Shown: positions 61,643 to 64,000 of the stretch, piece after piece
Position numbering within the stretch: position 1 is the stretch's first letter
How the letters are laid out: the number at the start of each line of letters is the position of its first letter
Source of the DNA: Citrobacter sp. On2M
GTDB taxonomy: Bacteria > Pseudomonadota > Gammaproteobacteria > Enterobacterales > Enterobacteriaceae
DNA: 64,000 nucleotides
Assembly (NCBI RefSeq): GCF_018035235.1
Contig: NZ_WPCV01000003.1
Location: 62,001 to 126,000, forward strand
Direction of reading: 5' to 3'
Translations under genes and position numbers: made by a program
The notes under the pieces: model-generated
What the model saw: only the letters and a program-made list of their open reading frames with translations
What the model was told of the DNA's origin: nothing
Database searches by the model: none

Positions 61643-61825
61643 GGTGTTTACTCCACGTGTTGGGTCTGTGGTGTCATCGTAGAGTGTTGTCCAGAAGATG
61701 AATGTGGGCAAATGGGCGACTAGCGATGAGATTGGGCCAATTGCATTCAGCCTGCAGAGAATGTTATTTACTGCGTTTAATCTCCGTCTCATTGTCTAAA
61801 TTAATAAACGTCTATCTTCCTTTTT

Positions 61826-61874
61826 CTGCATTATTTATTCTGCAGGTATTATCAGAGTCTGAATAAAAATGCAG
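61826..61874. repeat. Imperfect inverted repeat in the 61643-62048 gap
   Basis: CTGCATTATTTATTC and GAATAAAAATGCAG pair with one bulge around a 20-base AT-rich loop. The 405-bp gap holds nothing else that I can support; the upstream extension of ymjA through it is non-coding. Confidence 0.4.
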
Positions 61875-62048
61875 TTATTTTAATAAAAGGAAGATTTATT
61901 AAATTCGAAGCGACTCCGGAAAATAGTGTTGATATCTGCTACGCATCACAGACAGGAAACAGATCGCGAACCACGAAATAAGAATGCTATCATTCACATC
62001 AGACACGGCAGGAACCTGCTGGCCCACGCATTCACCCCGGAGTACCTG

Positions 62049-62294
62049 ATGAACAACGACATAGCGCTAAAATATTATGATATCGCTGACGAGTACGCGA
62101 CCGAAGCGGCAAAGCCGGTGAGCGACGCTGAACGCGACGCGCTGGCGCACTACTTCCAGCAGTTGATCACCCGTCTAATGAACAACGAAGAGATCAGCGA
62201 AGAAGCACAGCAGGAGATGGCAACCTTGGCCGGCGTCGACGCGCAGCGCATCGATGATATCGCGGAGTTTCTCAATCGTTGGGGTAACGAGTAG
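62049..62294 (+). CDS. ymjA: Small acidic protein YmjA
   Basis: An 81-residue acidic, helical protein colinear with E. coli YmjA ([20 protein letters not shown], ending [15 protein letters not shown]). It belongs to a DUF2543-type family without known role. I start at the ATG at 62049; the frame extends upstream, but that part lacks similarity. Confidence 0.88.
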   Translation: MNNDIALKYYDIADEYATEAAKPVSDAERDALAHYFQQLITRLMNNEEISEEAQQEMATLAGVDAQRIDDIAEFLNRWGNE

Positions 62295-62380
62295 CCAAAG
62301 GTGTGGCCTGTGTTTTACACTGCGCGCAAATTGAGTAGGTATACTCTACAAGTAATAGGTTTAATCAGGCGGAAACAGCA

Positions 62381-62857
62381 ATGAACGGAACAATCACAAC
62401 GTGGTTTAAAGATAAAGGCTTTGGATTTATCAAAGATGAAAACGGCGATAACCGCTATTTTCATGTGATTAAGGTTGCGAATCCTGAGCTGATCAAAAAA
62501 GACGCGGCGGTGACCTTTGAACCCACCACCAACAACAAAGGCCTGTCTGCCTATGCGGTGAAAGTCATTCCGGACAGCAAATACATCTATATTGCAGGTG
62601 AGCGCCTGAAGCTTACCTCTATCAAATCATACCTGGTCTACAGCGAAGACGTTCCTGCCGAGACCCGTATCGACAAAGAGAACGCGGTACTGTCTGTTGG
62701 CGTGCTGATGAACAGCATCCGACCGAAATCAGACGTTAAGCCTGGCGAAATGCGCACGCTGAAAAAGCTGGCCATCACCACCTTCCAGGGCACGACGCTG
62801 ATCTTCTCGGAAGATGAAATCGATATCGACGAGACGGTGAAACTGCTTAAAGTCTGA
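62381..62857 (+). CDS. Cold-shock-domain protein with C-terminal extension
   Basis: A 158-residue protein. Residues 1-65 are a cold-shock (OB) domain with the RNP1-like motif KGFGFIKDENGDNRYFHV, and the remaining 90 residues (IYIAGERLKLTSIKSYLVYS to the end) have no recognisable domain but contain regular strands. The domain has DNRYFHV where CspA has DVFVHF. It probably binds single-stranded nucleic acid. It is preceded by CAGGCGGAAACAGCA and followed by a strong terminator. Confidence 0.8.
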   Translation: MNGTITTWFKDKGFGFIKDENGDNRYFHVIKVANPELIKKDAAVTFEPTTNNKGLSAYAVKVIPDSKYIYIAGERLKLTSIKSYLVYSEDVPAETRIDKENAVLSVGVLMNSIRPKSDVKPGEMRTLKKLAITTFQGTTLIFSEDEIDIDETVKLLKV

Positions 62858-62879
62858 AGCCCTTCAGAGTGAATGAATG

Positions 62880-62918
62880 CCGAAACGCTGCTCTTTCTGA
62901 GCGGGTTTCGGTTTTTTT
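62880..62918 (+). terminator. Terminator of the cold-shock-domain gene
   Basis: CCGAAAC...GCTC and GAGC...GTTTCGG pair, followed by seven T. Confidence 0.9.
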
Positions 62919-62929
62919 GCATCAAATAG

Positions 62930-63142
62930 TCAACTCAGTAATTTAAGCCTTCTGTAATAAATGCCATCGAGAGCCGCGTGCTCTGGCCATTCTTCTATAA
63001 AAATAACATGGCCCGGATCTTTTTCATCAATATAAAGGTTATAAGCAATACAGCGCGGTTCTTTCCTGGTGGTCGATATTTGCTCACGATACAAAGCAAG
63101 ACCGGTTTCAATATACTCAAGTTTGATGAAGTCATTCGGCAA
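62930..63142 (-). pseudogene. Fragment of an antibiotic-biosynthesis-monooxygenase (ABM) domain protein
   Basis: A 70-codon frame reading KLEYIETGLALYREQIS, PRCIAYNLYIDEKDPGHVIFI and EEWPEHAALDG matches the middle of ABM/YgiN-LsrG-type ferredoxin-like proteins (conserved Glu-x-W before the helix). The first strand and the last helix expected of a ~100-residue domain are missing or altered (it ends IYYRRLKLLS). I see no plausible start with a ribosome site except the ATG at 63142. Probably a decayed remnant; a short functional protein is possible. Confidence 0.5.
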
Positions 63143-63290
63143 TAATCTTTAACATTCAACCTCCTGGCAAAAAACGTAAGCACACTATGTAATGAAGATA
63201 TATTGCGGGGAAGACGCCACAGTGATATATCGGTCGGTGAGTGAGTTATTCCAGCGCTCAATCAGATTATCTGCATAACTGTGATCAACT

Positions 63291-64000
63291 TCACCTCCCG
63301 GCAACCAAAATCTCCTGTGACTCGACGCCGTCCTCTATCTGTTTCGCCACCTTTTGTAAGGCTGGAAGATGCTTTTCCGCAGCCTGTTCGATGGTCATGG
63401 CGCTGGCCATATACACCAGATTCAGGCAGCCGATGACCCGCTGTTCGCTGCGGATGGGAACGGCGATAGAGGCAATTTTCTCCTCCTGATCCCAGCCGCG
63501 ATAGTTCTGACCAAAACCGTCTTTTCGCGCACGAGCCAATATGGCGTCGAGCTTTAAGGGTTCTCGCGCCAACTGGAACTCTTCTCCCGGTCGTGAGGCC
63601 AGCATTTCAATCAGTTCCTGACGTTCATTTTCCGGGCTAAATGCCAGCCAGGTCAGGCCGGAGGCGGTTTTCAGCAGCGGCAGTCGACGCCCGACCATCG
63701 CCCGGTGAAACGACAGGCGGCTGAAGCGGTGGGTGGTTTCACGCACCACCATGGCATCCACATCCAGCGTGGAAACGTCGGTCGGCCAGATCACCTCGCG
63801 TAGTAAATCTCCCAGCAGCGGGGCGGCCAGCGCAGAAATCCACTGCTCGTCACGAAATCCCTCGCTAAGCTGGCGGACTTTAATGGTTAAGCGAAAGCTG
63901 TCATCGGACAAGCTGCGTCGGACGTAACCTTCATCCTGCAACGTTTCCAGCAGCCGCCTGACCGTGGTGCGGTGCAGGCCGCTCAGCTCAGCCAGCAGGC
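63291..64000 (-). CDS. mhpR: IclR-family activator of 3-(3-hydroxyphenyl)propionate catabolism, MhpR (5' end cut by window edge)
   Basis: The visible 236 residues closely match E. coli MhpR: the end of the winged helix (ELSGLHRTTVRRLLETLQDE) followed by YVRRSLSDDSFRLTIKVRQL and the IclR effector domain through QILVAGR-like C-terminus (EILVAGR). The N-terminal part runs off the right edge. It activates mhpABCDFE with 3-hydroxyphenylpropionate; those genes should lie just outside the window. In K-12 lacI is the direct neighbour; here four kilobases intervene. Confidence 0.95.
   Translation of the reverse strand, partial: LLAELSGLHRTTVRRLLETLQDEGYVRRSLSDDSFRLTIKVRQLSEGFRDEQWISALAAPLLGDLLREVIWPTDVSTLDVDAMVVRETTHRFSRLSFHRAMVGRRLPLLKTASGLTWLAFSPENERQELIEMLASRPGEEFQLAREPLKLDAILARARKDGFGQNYRGWDQEEKIASIAVPIRSEQRVIGCLNLVYMASAMTIEQAAEKHLPALQKVAKQIEDGVESQEILVAGR

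Overview
The window is chromosomal DNA of an Enterobacteriaceae member, most likely Citrobacter or a close relative of Escherichia. It carries lacI-lacZYA with all three lac operators at essentially E. coli spacing, prpR-prpBCDE, mhpR, hyaABCDEF-appCBX, the puu putrescine cluster, lsrRK/lsrA, and foxR-foxA. Most products are recognisable as near full-length orthologues of E. coli K-12 or Salmonella proteins. The gene order is a mosaic relative to K-12. No rRNA, tRNA, CRISPR array, transposase or integrase was seen.

Layout. 1-4668: the 5' part of lsrA, divergent from lsrR-lsrK and a cupin gene (AI-2 uptake, phosphorylation and control). 5011-7897: a MocR-type regulator flanked by two GNAT acetyltransferases. 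7915-11001: a HAF-repeat autotransporter with a Pro-rich tandem-repeat linker, and a small exported protein. 11223-19619 (minus): hyaABCDEF-appCBX, encoding the membrane-bound uptake hydrogenase 1 and cytochrome bd-II oxidase, ending without appA. 19829-27446: puuBCRD divergent from puuA-puuP (putrescine import and degradation to GABA), without puuE. 27615-30073: a permuted papain-like protein, a DJ-1/PfpI protein, yjhP and yjhX. 30074-31400: an AT-rich region with no convincing protein gene but a strong orphan terminator (possible sRNA), a CRP-like site and several perfect hairpins. 31401-34015: a peptidase T paralogue overlapping a DcuC-type carrier. 34542-37275: two unrecognised proteins and a chemoreceptor. 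37473-40686: foxR-foxA, for ferrioxamine capture, with Fur-like boxes. 40786-45345: a lipoprotein, yccM, a globin-coupled diguanylate cyclase (dosC), yahN and yahO. 45378-52791: the propionate 2-methylcitrate cycle genes with a sigma-54 promoter. 52898-59128: lacAYZ and lacI. 59292-62857: five genes inserted, relative to K-12, between lacI and mhpR. The window ends inside mhpR.

How it fits together. Several units concern scavenging and anaerobic or low-oxygen respiration: H2 oxidation delivering electrons to a bd-type oxidase, putrescine catabolism, peptide cleavage coupled to dicarboxylate transport, propionate and lactose use, ferrioxamine piracy, and AI-2 quorum signalling. The order yahN-yahO-prpRBCDE-(gap)-lacAYZ-lacI-(insert)-mhpR is the K-12 order with codBA/cyn lost or never gained, plus an insertion next to mhpR.

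I found no convincing large undescribed system. The best leads are the lsrK-linked cupin, the HAF-repeat autotransporter, yjhX-yjhP lacking yjhQ, the candidate sRNA near 30.6 kb, the regulated leader in front of the peptidase/DcuC pair, and dosC without dosP.
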